Below are positions 43,892 through 52,016 of a stretch of 64,000 nucleotides of DNA, piece by piece. The stretch is from JAFCUW01 sp049898325. Lineage in GTDB: Bacteria > Pseudomonadota > Gammaproteobacteria > Burkholderiales > Burkholderiaceae_D. How positions within the stretch are numbered: position 1 is the stretch's first letter; the number at the start of each line of letters is the position of its first letter. The stretch spans positions 186,001 through 250,000 of the forward strand of contig NZ_JAFCXL010000002.1 of assembly GCF_049898325.1 (NCBI RefSeq), given 5' to 3'. The notes under the pieces were generated by a model that had not been told where the DNA came from, ran no database searches, and was given only the letters and a program-made list of their open reading frames with translations. A program made the translations under genes and the position numbers.

Positions 43892-46071
43892 GATGGCTGC
43901 GGCAGACTGATCTGCAAAGGGGCGGGTGGCTGCTGCGCGCACCAGCGCTCCCACATGGCGCGTAGCGCCAGTTCAGTGGCCAGCGCGACGGCTTCCATCG
44001 TGTCGGGCGTCGGTTCGCCGAAGCGCTCGCGCAAACCGGCGCGCGTGAGAGCGAGCGCGTCCAGGTCGCGCGCCTGGGCGGTGCCGATGGCGACGAATTC
44101 GGCGGCGTCGCCGGCGATGAATTCCGGCAGTCCGCTATGGCGCATGATACTGGCGCCCTGGCGCCCGGCGGCGGTGGCGCCGAGCAGTGTCACCGTCGGC
44201 ACCCCCATGTACAGCGCGTGCAGCGTGGTGGTGCCGCCGGAATACGGAAAGGTATCGAGGCAGACATCGACCAGGTGATGGAGCGCGAGGTAAGAGGCCA
44301 TGTCGGCGCGCGGATGAAAATCGAGGCGCTCGCGCGCCACCCCGTTCAGGGCGAACTGCGCGACCAGTTCCTCGCTGCCGCCGGCGGGCATGGCCGCCAG
44401 CAGCATGCGCGAACTCGGCAGCGCGCGCAGCACGGCCGCCCACAGCGCCACCACTGGCCGGCTCAGTTTGCTGGGGCGGTTGAAGCTGCCAAACGTGAGG
44501 TAGCCATTGTCGAGGGCAGGCAGGCGGTTCACCGGCGGCGCCAGCGCTGATGGAAGGAACGGCGCCGAGACGGGCAGGTGCACCAGTTTCTCGATGAACT
44601 GGTGGTCGAACTGACCGGGCGGCAGCATGAACGGGTCGGTGATGTAGTAATCCATGGCCGTCAAGCCGGTGGTGGCGGGATAGCCGATCATGCTTACCTG
44701 GATGGGCGCCGGCTTGAGGGCGAACAGCGGCAGGCGGTTGAAGGCGGTGTGGCCGGCCAGGTCGATCAGGATGTCGATGCCGTCGGCGCGGATGCGCTCG
44801 GCGACTTGTGCATCGTCCTGGCCGTGGATGTCGCGCCAGCCGCGCATATGGGCGCGAAGGCGCGCGGTGACGCTGTCGTGGACCGTGTGATTGTAGTAGG
44901 CCGTCATTGCCAGACCGGTGCGGGTGGCCAGGCGCGCCAGCAGCGGCTCGATGAACGAGGCCAGCGCATGGTTGCGAAAGTCGCCCGTGACGAAGCCGAT
45001 GCGGATGGTCCGTCCCGCGTCGCGCGAGTTGGCGTGGCCACGCAGTGTGCCGCGCAGCGGCGCCTCGACGGCCTCGCCGAAGGCCCGATGCGCCTCAAAC
45101 AGGGCCGGCGCGGCGATGTCGTCCATCTGGCTCAGGCAGAACAGCAGATTGCTGTGGACGACGTGGAAGTCCGGCCGCAAGCGCAGCGCGCTCTGGTAGT
45201 GCGGCAGCGCCTCGGCCAGCCGGCCCTGGCTTTGCAGGCATTCCGCCAGATTATTGAGCGCATCGGGAAAGTCGGCCTTGCGCGCCAGCGCGCGCCGGAA
45301 TGCCGCTTCGGCGGCCGCCGGTTGGCCTTGCAAGGCCGCGCCCAGGCTGTTCCAGGTGTCGGCGTCATCGGCGCCCAGGTCGAGCGCGCGCCGCAGCGCG
45401 CGCCCGGCTTCGTCGAAGCGCTGCAATTCGTTGAGCAGGGTGCCCAGGTTGGCGTGCGCCTCGGCGTCGGCAGGGGCAATGAGCACGCCCCGCTGCATCG
45501 CCTGCAGCGCCGCCTCGGGGGCGCCGCGCATGCGCTGCACCGCCGCCTGAATCTTCCAGCCAAACGGGTCGGTGGGAAAGCGCGCCGCCAGCGCCTGCGC
45601 TTGCGCGAACGCCTGGTCGTGATGGCCCTGGGCCAGCAGCGCCATCACGGCGGCGCTGTCGTCCGCCCCGACCGGCCCCAGGCGGGCCTCAAGGGCATCG
45701 ACGGCGGCGCCGCCCAGGCCCCGCTGGCGGCCCAGTGCGAGCACGTGGCGGGCGCCGTCGAATTCGGTAGCGTCGATCAGTGCGTCGATGTAACTGCGCC
45801 AGAATTGTTCCTGTTCGGGCGCCGCCTTCAGGGCCGTCGCCAGTCGCACCAGCGCGCCGGCGCGGCCCAGTCGCAGTTCGAGCAGGCCCAGTTGATGGTT
45901 GGCCAGCGCGTGCGTCGCTTGCACCTGCAGCACCGCCAGGTAGGCGGCGGCCTGCTCGACGTCGCCCGCCGCGCCCAGGCCCTGCGCCCGGTGCAGCAGG
46001 GCGTCGACCTCGCCCGTCTGTGCTTGCGCGATCGAATCAGCCTTCACTTGCATACGTTCCTTTGATTGCAT
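43888..46071 (-). CDS. TPR-containing SPINDLY/OGT-type glycosyltransferase, first copy
   Basis: A 727-residue cytoplasmic protein. The N-terminal half is TPR repeats (for example ALDLGADDADTWNSLGAALQ and ALPHYQSALRLRPDFHVVHS). The C-terminal half is a GT41-type catalytic region with IDILIDLAGHTAFNRLPLFA, QVSMIGYPATTGLTAMDYYI, YLTFGSFNRPSKLS and CLDTFPYSGGTTTLHALYMG. It would glycosylate Ser/Thr of protein, with flagellin the likely acceptor by context. A second in-frame ATG at 46053 with an AAAGGA upstream is an alternative start. Confidence 0.9.
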   Translation of the reverse strand: MQSKERMQVKADSIAQAQTGEVDALLHRAQGLGAAGDVEQAAAYLAVLQVQATHALANHQLGLLELRLGRAGALVRLATALKAAPEQEQFWRSYIDALIDATEFDGARHVLALGRQRGLGGAAVDALEARLGPVGADDSAAVMALLAQGHHDQAFAQAQALAARFPTDPFGWKIQAAVQRMRGAPEAALQAMQRGVLIAPADAEAHANLGTLLNELQRFDEAGRALRRALDLGADDADTWNSLGAALQGQPAAAEAAFRRALARKADFPDALNNLAECLQSQGRLAEALPHYQSALRLRPDFHVVHSNLLFCLSQMDDIAAPALFEAHRAFGEAVEAPLRGTLRGHANSRDAGRTIRIGFVTGDFRNHALASFIEPLLARLATRTGLAMTAYYNHTVHDSVTARLRAHMRGWRDIHGQDDAQVAERIRADGIDILIDLAGHTAFNRLPLFALKPAPIQVSMIGYPATTGLTAMDYYITDPFMLPPGQFDHQFIEKLVHLPVSAPFLPSALAPPVNRLPALDNGYLTFGSFNRPSKLSRPVVALWAAVLRALPSSRMLLAAMPAGGSEELVAQFALNGVARERLDFHPRADMASYLALHHLVDVCLDTFPYSGGTTTLHALYMGVPTVTLLGATAAGRQGASIMRHSGLPEFIAGDAAEFVAIGTAQARDLDALALTRAGLRERFGEPTPDTMEAVALATELALRAMWERWCAQQPPAPLQISLPQPS

Positions 46072-46191
46072 CTCGGTCCTGCCTGCGCGCAGCCCGTCGG
46101 ACTCGCCCGCGGGCGACTTGCCGGCGCAGCATTCGATCGTGGGATGGCCGCTGCGATGATCCCCCCACCATAGTGGAAAGCGCAGACAGGG

Positions 46192-48000
46192 TCAAGTGGC
46201 CGGACCGATCCGCAGGGGCGCCGGCGGCAGGCCTTCGCACCAGCGCCGCCACATCGCGCGCAGCGCCAGTTCGACGCCGTGCGGGCCGCCGTCGACAGCG
46301 TCGCCAGGGGCGCCGGCGAAGCGCCCGCGCAGGCTGGCGCGGATCGCGGCAAGGGCATCGAGGTCGTGCGCCAGGGCGGCGCCGATGGCGACGAATTCGC
46401 CGCCGTCGGCGGCGACGAAACGGGGCAGGCCAAGGTGGCGCAGGATGCCAACACCCTGGTGCCCGGCGGCGCTGGCACCTGCCAGCGTCAGGGTCGGCAC
46501 GCCCATGTACAAGGCGTGCAGGGTGGTGGTGCCGCCCGTGCAGGGGAAGCTGTCGAGGCACACGTCGACGCGCCGGTGCAGGGCCAGGTAGGCGGCCATG
46601 TCGGTGCGCGGAACAAAGTCGAGGCGCTGGCGGGCCACGCCGTTCAAGGCGAACAGCGACGCCAGTTCGTCGTGGGACAGGTCGGCCGGCATGGCGCCGA
46701 TCAGCATGCGCGCCGTCGGCAGGGCGCGCAGCAATTGCGACCACAGGGCGACGACGGTGCGGCTCAATTTGCCGGGGCGGTTGAAGCTGCCGAAAGTGAG
46801 GTAGCCGTTGTCGATGGCCGGCAGGCGGTTCACCGGCGGCGCCAGCGCCGCTGGCGCGCGCGGCCTCGCCAGCGGCAGGTGCACCAGCGCTTCGCTGAAC
46901 TGCTGGTCGAACTGGCCGGGCGGCAGCATGTACGGGTCGGTCAGGTAGTAATCGATTGCCGCCAGCCCCGTGCTGCCAGGGTAGCCGATCGAGCTCGCCT
47001 GGACCGGCGCCGGCTTGCGGGCAAATACCGGCAGGCGGTTGTGCGCGGTGTGGCCGGACAGGTCGATCAGCACATCGATGGCGTCAGCGGCGATGCGGGC
47101 GGCGACAGCGGCGTCGTCCCAGCCGACGACCGGCGTCCAGCCGGCAAAGTGCTGCCGCAGGCGGGCGCTGACCTGGTCGTGCACCGCGTGGTTGCTGTAG
47201 GCGTGCAGGGTCAGGCGCGCGCTGCTGGCCAGCGCGGCCAGCACCGGCTCGACCAGCGCGGCCACCGGGTGCTCGCGCAAATCGCCCGACACCACGCCGA
47301 TGCGCAACACCCGCTCGGGGTCGCGGCCGTTGGGGTGGGCCGGCCAATGGGGGCGCAAGGGCGCCTCGAAGCAGTCGGCGTAACGCTGCTGTTCGGCCGT
47401 CAGCGCCGCCGCATCGACGCTCTCCAGCTGGCTCAGGCACAGCAGCAGGTTGCTGTGCGCCTCGGCGTACAGGGGATGCAGGGCCAGGCTGGCCCGGTAG
47501 GCCAGCACCGCCTCGCCCATGCGGCCCTGGGCCTGCAGCGCCAGGCCCAGCTTGTTGCGCGCCTTGACGTAGTCGGGCTTGAGTTCGAGCGCGCGCCGCA
47601 GGCTGGCGGTGGCCGCTGCGGGCCGGTCCTGTTCGAGCAGGGCGATGGCCAGGTTGTTGTGCGCTTCGGCGTAGTCGCTCGAGAGCGCCAGCGCGCGCCG
47701 CAGGGCGGCTTCGGCTTCCACGCTGCGATTGAGGCTCGATAGCACCAGGCCCAGGTTGTTGTGCACCTCGGCGTCGTCGGGCAGCAGGCGTGCCGCCTCC
47801 AGCGTGGCGGCGAGTGCGGCGTTCACATCGCCCTGCACCTGCAAGGTGATGGCCAGCGCCTTGAAGCCGAAGCCCCAGTGGGGGCAGGTGGCGATGAGCT
47901 GGCGTGCCAGAACTCCCGCCTCGTTGAGGCGACCCTGGGCGAACAGGGCCAGCAAGCTGTCGACAAGGGCGGCTTCGGGTGCGCTCGATGACTGGCTCAT
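46192..48000 (-). CDS. TPR-containing SPINDLY/OGT-type glycosyltransferase, second copy
   Basis: A 602-residue paralogue of the gene downstream of it. It has TPR repeats (AEAALRRALALSSDYAEAHN and following) and a GT41-type catalytic half with IDVLIDLSGHTAHNRLPVFA, YLTFGSFNRPGKLS and CLDSFPCTGGTTTLHALYMG. The catalytic halves of the two proteins align almost end to end. The start at 48000 (MSQSSSAPE) is preferred over one at 48135, which would coincide with the candidate promoter. It precedes the other copy by 120 bp on the same strand. Confidence 0.9.
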   Translation of the reverse strand: MSQSSSAPEAALVDSLLALFAQGRLNEAGVLARQLIATCPHWGFGFKALAITLQVQGDVNAALAATLEAARLLPDDAEVHNNLGLVLSSLNRSVEAEAALRRALALSSDYAEAHNNLAIALLEQDRPAAATASLRRALELKPDYVKARNKLGLALQAQGRMGEAVLAYRASLALHPLYAEAHSNLLLCLSQLESVDAAALTAEQQRYADCFEAPLRPHWPAHPNGRDPERVLRIGVVSGDLREHPVAALVEPVLAALASSARLTLHAYSNHAVHDQVSARLRQHFAGWTPVVGWDDAAVAARIAADAIDVLIDLSGHTAHNRLPVFARKPAPVQASSIGYPGSTGLAAIDYYLTDPYMLPPGQFDQQFSEALVHLPLARPRAPAALAPPVNRLPAIDNGYLTFGSFNRPGKLSRTVVALWSQLLRALPTARMLIGAMPADLSHDELASLFALNGVARQRLDFVPRTDMAAYLALHRRVDVCLDSFPCTGGTTTLHALYMGVPTLTLAGASAAGHQGVGILRHLGLPRFVAADGGEFVAIGAALAHDLDALAAIRASLRGRFAGAPGDAVDGGPHGVELALRAMWRRWCEGLPPAPLRIGPAT

Positions 48001-48106
48001 CGGCAGCAGGCGCGGCGGCGCGGAAGAAAATACAGTGTGCGCAAATTGGCTGCCGGTATGAACCCAGCGCACGGAGCGAAGTGGACCGGCTGCGGGGCAC
48101 CCAGAT

Positions 48107-48135
48107 AGAGTATCGTTCACAATAAGGCAAGTCAA
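48107..48135 (-). promoter_or_regulatory. Candidate sigma-70 promoter of the glycosyltransferase/aminotransferase genes
   Basis: On the minus strand TTGACT and TACTCT are separated by 17 bases, about 107 bp upstream of the chosen start at 48000. The -35 matches five of six; the -10 is weak. Confidence 0.4.
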
Positions 48136-48148
48136 GGACGGCGGGCGG

Positions 48149-48787
48149 CTATCCCAGCAGGTCCTCGACGTCGAGGATCCGCTGCGCCAGCTCGGCCAGC
48201 TTCATTTTCTTGTTCATCGCCATGCTGCGCAGGCGCTGGTACGCCGCCTCTTCGCTGATGCCGTGGTGCTTCATCAACAGGCCCTTGGCCCGTTCGACCG
48301 TCTTGCGCTCGGCCAGCTGGTGGCGGGCATCGGCCAGTTCGCCGCGCATGATCTCTTCCTGCCGGAAGCGGGCCAGGGCGACATTCAAGACGGGCTCGAG
48401 GCGCTCGGCCTGCAGGCCGGCGACGATGTAGGCCGACACCCCGGCCGCCATCGCCGCCGCCATCGAGGCGGGCGCGGCGTCGTCGGTGAACAGCACGATG
48501 GGACGGCGGCCGTGCTGGCTGCTGACGACAACGTGCTCGAGCACGTCGCGGGCATCGGAATCGGCGTCGATGATGATCAGGTCCGGTTGCAACTGGGCGA
48601 TGCGCTCGGGCAGGTACATGTCCGCCGGCAGCGACGCCACCAGGTCGTAGCCCGCTTCGAGCAGGCCGATGCGCAATGCATTGGCGCGCCGCGACTGCTC
48701 GGCCAGTGCGGCTGCATCATATTGGTGCGGATCGGCCACGGTGGTGGCCACGACGATGCGCAGGGGAGGGGCGGCGGACGGCTTCAT
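48149..48787 (-). CDS. nasT: NasT-type ANTAR-domain response regulator (transcription antiterminator)
   Basis: A 212-residue protein with a receiver-like domain (acceptor-type Asp in DLIIIDADSDARDVLEHV, followed by PIVLFTDDAAPASM and GVSAYIVAGLQAERL). A linking coiled coil leads to a C-terminal ANTAR domain (AERKTVERAKGLLMKHHGIS then EEAAYQRLRSMAMNKKMKLA). ANTAR proteins of this kind bind dual-hexaloop RNA and suppress leader terminators of nitrate genes. A matching leader lies at 35867-35946. NasS, the usual partner that senses nitrate, is not in the window. The gene follows ycgR by 49 bp. Confidence 0.9.
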   Translation of the reverse strand: MKPSAAPPLRIVVATTVADPHQYDAAALAEQSRRANALRIGLLEAGYDLVASLPADMYLPERIAQLQPDLIIIDADSDARDVLEHVVVSSQHGRRPIVLFTDDAAPASMAAAMAAGVSAYIVAGLQAERLEPVLNVALARFRQEEIMRGELADARHQLAERKTVERAKGLLMKHHGISEEAAYQRLRSMAMNKKMKLAELAQRILDVEDLLG

Positions 48788-48836
48788 GCGGGTTTTACTC
48801 GCAAGAATCGTGCCGCCTGCGGGGGCGACGCCTTGT

Positions 48837-49595
48837 TCAGCTCAGGCCGGCAATGCGGGCGTTGCGCTCGCGTTCGAGCCGGGTGATGTAGCGCTGCACG
48901 GCGGCGGCGCTGGCGCGCGACATGTCGAGGAACTGGCAGCCCAGGCGACGGTTGGCCTTGTTGTTGAGCAGGGTCATGTCGATCGAGTTTCTGACCTGCA
49001 AGGTGGTGGCGACCATGCCGATGTCCGGCAATTCGATGCGGCAGTTCTCGTAGTTCTTGCCGATGGTGTTGCCGAGCACGAACTTGTTGTCGAACACGCA
49101 CACGCCGCCGCAGCTGATGTCCGACAGCGGCAGCACGGCGTTGCCGCCGCCGAGCTCGTAGGGAATGGGGATGGTCACCCGCAGCGGCGTGCTCACGGGC
49201 GTACTCATGCGGTAAAACTCGCGCCGTTGCAGGCGGATCATGGTGGCCGGCAGGTCGAGCACGAGGGCGGCGCCGTCGACGTGGATGGTCTCGCGCACGC
49301 TCTCGCTGGCGAACAGGATGCGGATCTTGTCGAGCGAGGTTTCAAAGGAGATGCGGCGGGCCTGGACGATGCGCGCGTTCTGCTCGGCGTTGATCGAGCG
49401 GTCCAGCACCAGCGTGCCGGCGTCGGCGTCGACGTGCAGGATCGAGGTGACGCACACGTCGTTTTCGCCCTGCACCAGCATGCGCACGAGCTGGTTTTTA
49501 TCGGCGATGGCGCGCAGGATGGCCACCACTTCGCGGCGTGAGCCGACTTCGAAGTCGTGCCAGTTTTCCAAACCAAAATCGTTCAAGTCGTCCAT
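48837..49595 (-). CDS. ycgR: Flagellar brake protein YcgR (PilZ domain)
   Basis: A 252-residue c-di-GMP effector that slows the motor. The N-terminal YcgR domain (about 1-115) is followed by a PilZ domain. The c-di-GMP-binding RxxxR lies in LQRREFYRMSTP and the D-x-S-x-x-G motif in LSDISCGGVCVF, both intact. It sits in the fliD-side flagellar cluster, 24 bp from the FlhB-like gene. A GGDEF cyclase is encoded 6.7 kb away. Confidence 0.93.
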   Translation of the reverse strand: MDDLNDFGLENWHDFEVGSRREVVAILRAIADKNQLVRMLVQGENDVCVTSILHVDADAGTLVLDRSINAEQNARIVQARRISFETSLDKIRILFASESVRETIHVDGAALVLDLPATMIRLQRREFYRMSTPVSTPLRVTIPIPYELGGGNAVLPLSDISCGGVCVFDNKFVLGNTIGKNYENCRIELPDIGMVATTLQVRNSIDMTLLNNKANRRLGCQFLDMSRASAAAVQRYITRLERERNARIAGLS

Positions 49596-49619
49596 CGGGG
49601 CCAGTTCGGAAAAAATCGT

Positions 49620-49940
49620 TCAATCGGTTGGGGCGGACGCGGCAGGCGGGGCCGGCAAGGGCTCGCCCCGTCCGGTCGCCGCGTCAACATGATATAGCCA
49701 GGCCAGCAGTTCCGCAATCGCCCGGTACAAGGCCGGCGGGATCTGGCCATCGAGGTCGACGTCCATCAGCAAGGCCACCAGTTCCTTCGATTCGTGCACG
49801 AACACGCCCGCGTCGCGGGCGCGCTCGATGATCTGGCCGGCCACCAGGCCCTTGCCCTTGGCGACGACCTTGGGCGCGCCGTCGCCATCCTGGTAGGCCA
49901 GTGCGACGGCGCTCTGCAAGCGTTGCGACGGCTCAGGCAT
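49620..49940 (-). CDS. FlhB C-terminal-domain homologue (FlhX-like)
   Basis: A 106-residue soluble protein matching only the cytoplasmic switch domain of FlhB. It has AVALAYQDGDGAPKVVAKGK, then LVAGQIIERARDAGVFVHES and DLDGQIPPALYRAIAELLAW. The autocleavage site NPTH of FlhB is absent, and the protein begins beyond that point (SAVALAYQ). The ATG at 49940 overlaps the FliK-like gene by 8 bases. Such proteins can partly replace the FlhB tail in export switching. Confidence 0.88.
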   Translation of the reverse strand: MPEPSQRLQSAVALAYQDGDGAPKVVAKGKGLVAGQIIERARDAGVFVHESKELVALLMDVDLDGQIPPALYRAIAELLAWLYHVDAATGRGEPLPAPPAASAPTD

Positions 49941-51105
49941 CGGCGGCGATATTGAGCGAGGACAGGGGCGCGCCGGCCGCCTCGAGGGCGCCGGCCAGGC
50001 GCGGCGCGTGCGCCTGCAGGGCGGCGCCGGCGTCAACGCTGGCGGCGCGCACCTGCAGGTGCAACTGGTCGCCCACCAGCACCAGCTGGGCGTTCACTTC
50101 GCCCAGGTGGGCAAAGCGAAAGCGCACCGCGCTGCGCCAGGCGGTGGGCGCCTGCTGGCCGCCCTGGCCGCGCGCCTCGGGCGCGTCCTTGCTGATTTCC
50201 CACTGCATCGGCTGGCCCGGAAACAGTTCACCCTGCCAGGCCACGCGCGACTGCTCGTGGCTCGACAACTGCAGGTTGATGAACTGGGCGGTGGGGCCGT
50301 CGATGGCGGCGCCGGCGCCGGCCCGGGCGGGCGCCTGTTCGAGCGCCTTTTGCATCTGCGGCTCGCGCGCCAGGTCGGACAGGGGCCGCTTGCCCTCGCT
50401 CCACTGGCGCAGGTGCGATTCGTAGAACAGGCCGCTGCTGTCGATCGTGTGTTTCAATTCGCCCGCCAGCGCCGCCGTCTGCGCCTCGACCGGCGCGCGC
50501 GCCAGGATCGGCGCGGCGCTGTGCACGGCGGTCGGTGGATTGGGCATGGCCATGGCGGTGGCCAGCACATTGGTGATGACGCGGGCGCTGGGACTGAGCA
50601 CCGCCTGGCGGCTGTCCGCCTGCAGCGCCGGCAGTTGTTCGGCCGCGACCATGGCGGCGTTGCCGCGCAAGACCGCCCCTTGCGCACCGGTGGCGGCGCC
50701 CTTGCCGGCGCCCGCCGCCGGCGCCGCTTCGCCCTCGGCGGGCGCGTCGCCGCGCGGCGGCGCCAGCACGCCCGCATCGGCTTCCGACATCATGGCCGCG
50801 CCGCCAGCGCCAAAGGCGGCAATCTGGAAGGTCGGACGGGGCGTGAGCGAGACCAGCGTCAGGGGCACCTCGGCGCCGGGCTGGGAACCGGCCGGCAGCA
50901 TCATGCGCGCCGGGGTGCCGTTGACCTTGACGACAAAGCTGCCGTCGGTGAGCCGGGACATGATCTGGCCGGGCAGCGATTTGCCCACCAGGGTTTGCAG
51001 CGAGCGTTCAAACAGGACCTGGCGCGGGTCGCCGATCGCCTCGGCCGCCTGCAGGGGGCGGGCGGGGGTGACGGGACCGATGCTGGCATCGATGCGTGGC
51101 AACAT
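49933..51105 (-). CDS. Second FliK-like hook-length control protein
   Basis: A 390-residue protein with an Ala-rich variable N-terminal two-thirds and a C-terminal Flg_hook-like domain (about 295-385: WRSAVRFRFAHLGEVNAQLV, then LHLQVRAASVDAGAALQAHA). The N-terminal region contains a conserved-looking LTDGSFVVKVNGTPARMMLP module. It is coupled to the FlhB-tail homologue. The primary FliK is at 20074-21579, so the window holds two family members. Confidence 0.8.
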   Translation of the reverse strand: MLPRIDASIGPVTPARPLQAAEAIGDPRQVLFERSLQTLVGKSLPGQIMSRLTDGSFVVKVNGTPARMMLPAGSQPGAEVPLTLVSLTPRPTFQIAAFGAGGAAMMSEADAGVLAPPRGDAPAEGEAAPAAGAGKGAATGAQGAVLRGNAAMVAAEQLPALQADSRQAVLSPSARVITNVLATAMAMPNPPTAVHSAAPILARAPVEAQTAALAGELKHTIDSSGLFYESHLRQWSEGKRPLSDLAREPQMQKALEQAPARAGAGAAIDGPTAQFINLQLSSHEQSRVAWQGELFPGQPMQWEISKDAPEARGQGGQQAPTAWRSAVRFRFAHLGEVNAQLVLVGDQLHLQVRAASVDAGAALQAHAPRLAGALEAAGAPLSSLNIAADA

Positions 51106-51117
51106 GGCCGGTCGGCC

Positions 51118-51447
51118 TTACACCGCGCCGTAGGTATTGACCAGGCGGTTTTGCGAGCGGGTGCTGCCGATCATCGCCGACAGCTGGGCCATCCACGGCA
51201 TGGTCAGGTCGCGGATCTTGCGGTCGTCATCGAGCAACTGGCGGATGATCTGGATTTTTGCCACCCGCTGCTCGCCGCTGAGCGGCACGGCGTCGGCCTG
51301 GGTTTTCAGCGCGTGCACGTGGGCGGCGCAGCGGCGCTCTAGATCGGCCAGCAAGTCCCACTCGCTGGCGCTGGCGGCGTCGACCATCTGCGCGGTCAGG
51401 CTCTGCATGGCTTCGTAGGTGCTCAGTACTTGTTGCGTCGTCATCAT
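51118..51447 (-). CDS. fliT: Flagellar export chaperone FliT
   Basis: A 109-residue helical protein that chaperones FliD and, in enterics, modulates FlhDC. It begins MMTTQQVLSTYEAMQSLTAQ and has long amphipathic helices ending in LVNTYGAV. Sequence conservation is weak in FliT, so the call rests on size, helicity and the position 11 bp after fliS. Two adjacent ATG codons are present; the first is used. Confidence 0.85.
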   Translation of the reverse strand: MMTTQQVLSTYEAMQSLTAQMVDAASASEWDLLADLERRCAAHVHALKTQADAVPLSGEQRVAKIQIIRQLLDDDRKIRDLTMPWMAQLSAMIGSTRSQNRLVNTYGAV

Positions 51448-51458
51448 GGTCGATTGCC

Positions 51459-51977
51459 TTATGCCTTGATCGTGCTGGTGGTGCGCGGGACGGCGGCGCC
51501 GTAGCCATTCACGGCCGCGCTGGTGGTGGCCGACGGCGCCGCCATTTGACCGAGCGCGGCATTGGCCATCTGGCCGATGGCGGCGGCGGCCGGGTCGATG
51601 CCGTCCCACGCCTGTTTCAGTTCGATCAGCAGGCGCTGTACTTCCTCCAGCATGGCCGGATCGTTTTTCAGGTTGCCCATCAACAGGCGGTTGCTCATGT
51701 ACTCGTACAAGGCGTCGAGGCTGACGGCGATGCCGCCGCCGGCGGCCTGGTCGAGGCTGGCGCGCAAGCCTTCGTCGATGATGCGGATGGCTTTCGACAC
51801 CGCCTGGCCCTTGCCGGCGATGTTGCCGGTTTTCATGTGCAGCAGGGCGGTCGACAGCGCCACCAGGGCGCCCTCGAACAGCATGGCGATCAGTTTATGG
51901 GGGCTGGCGGCCAGCACGCCCGTCTCGACTCCCACTTTGGCGTATGCATTGGCCCCACTGCGCTGCGATCCGAACAT
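51459..51977 (-). CDS. fliS: Flagellin export chaperone FliS
   Basis: FliS binds flagellin C-termini before export. The conserved region spans residues 8-135: NAYAKVGVETGVLAASPHKL, IAMLFEGALVALSTAL and LYEYMSNRLLMGNLKNDPAM. The protein is 172 residues, with about 35 extra Ala/Thr/Ser-rich residues at the C-terminus beyond the usual fold. It lies between fliD and fliT. Confidence 0.95.
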   Translation of the reverse strand: MFGSQRSGANAYAKVGVETGVLAASPHKLIAMLFEGALVALSTALLHMKTGNIAGKGQAVSKAIRIIDEGLRASLDQAAGGGIAVSLDALYEYMSNRLLMGNLKNDPAMLEEVQRLLIELKQAWDGIDPAAAAIGQMANAALGQMAAPSATTSAAVNGYGAAVPRTTSTIKA

Positions 51978-52016
51978 GTTGTTATCCTCTGTTAATCAAT
52001 TTGCTGGCCATCAGGC

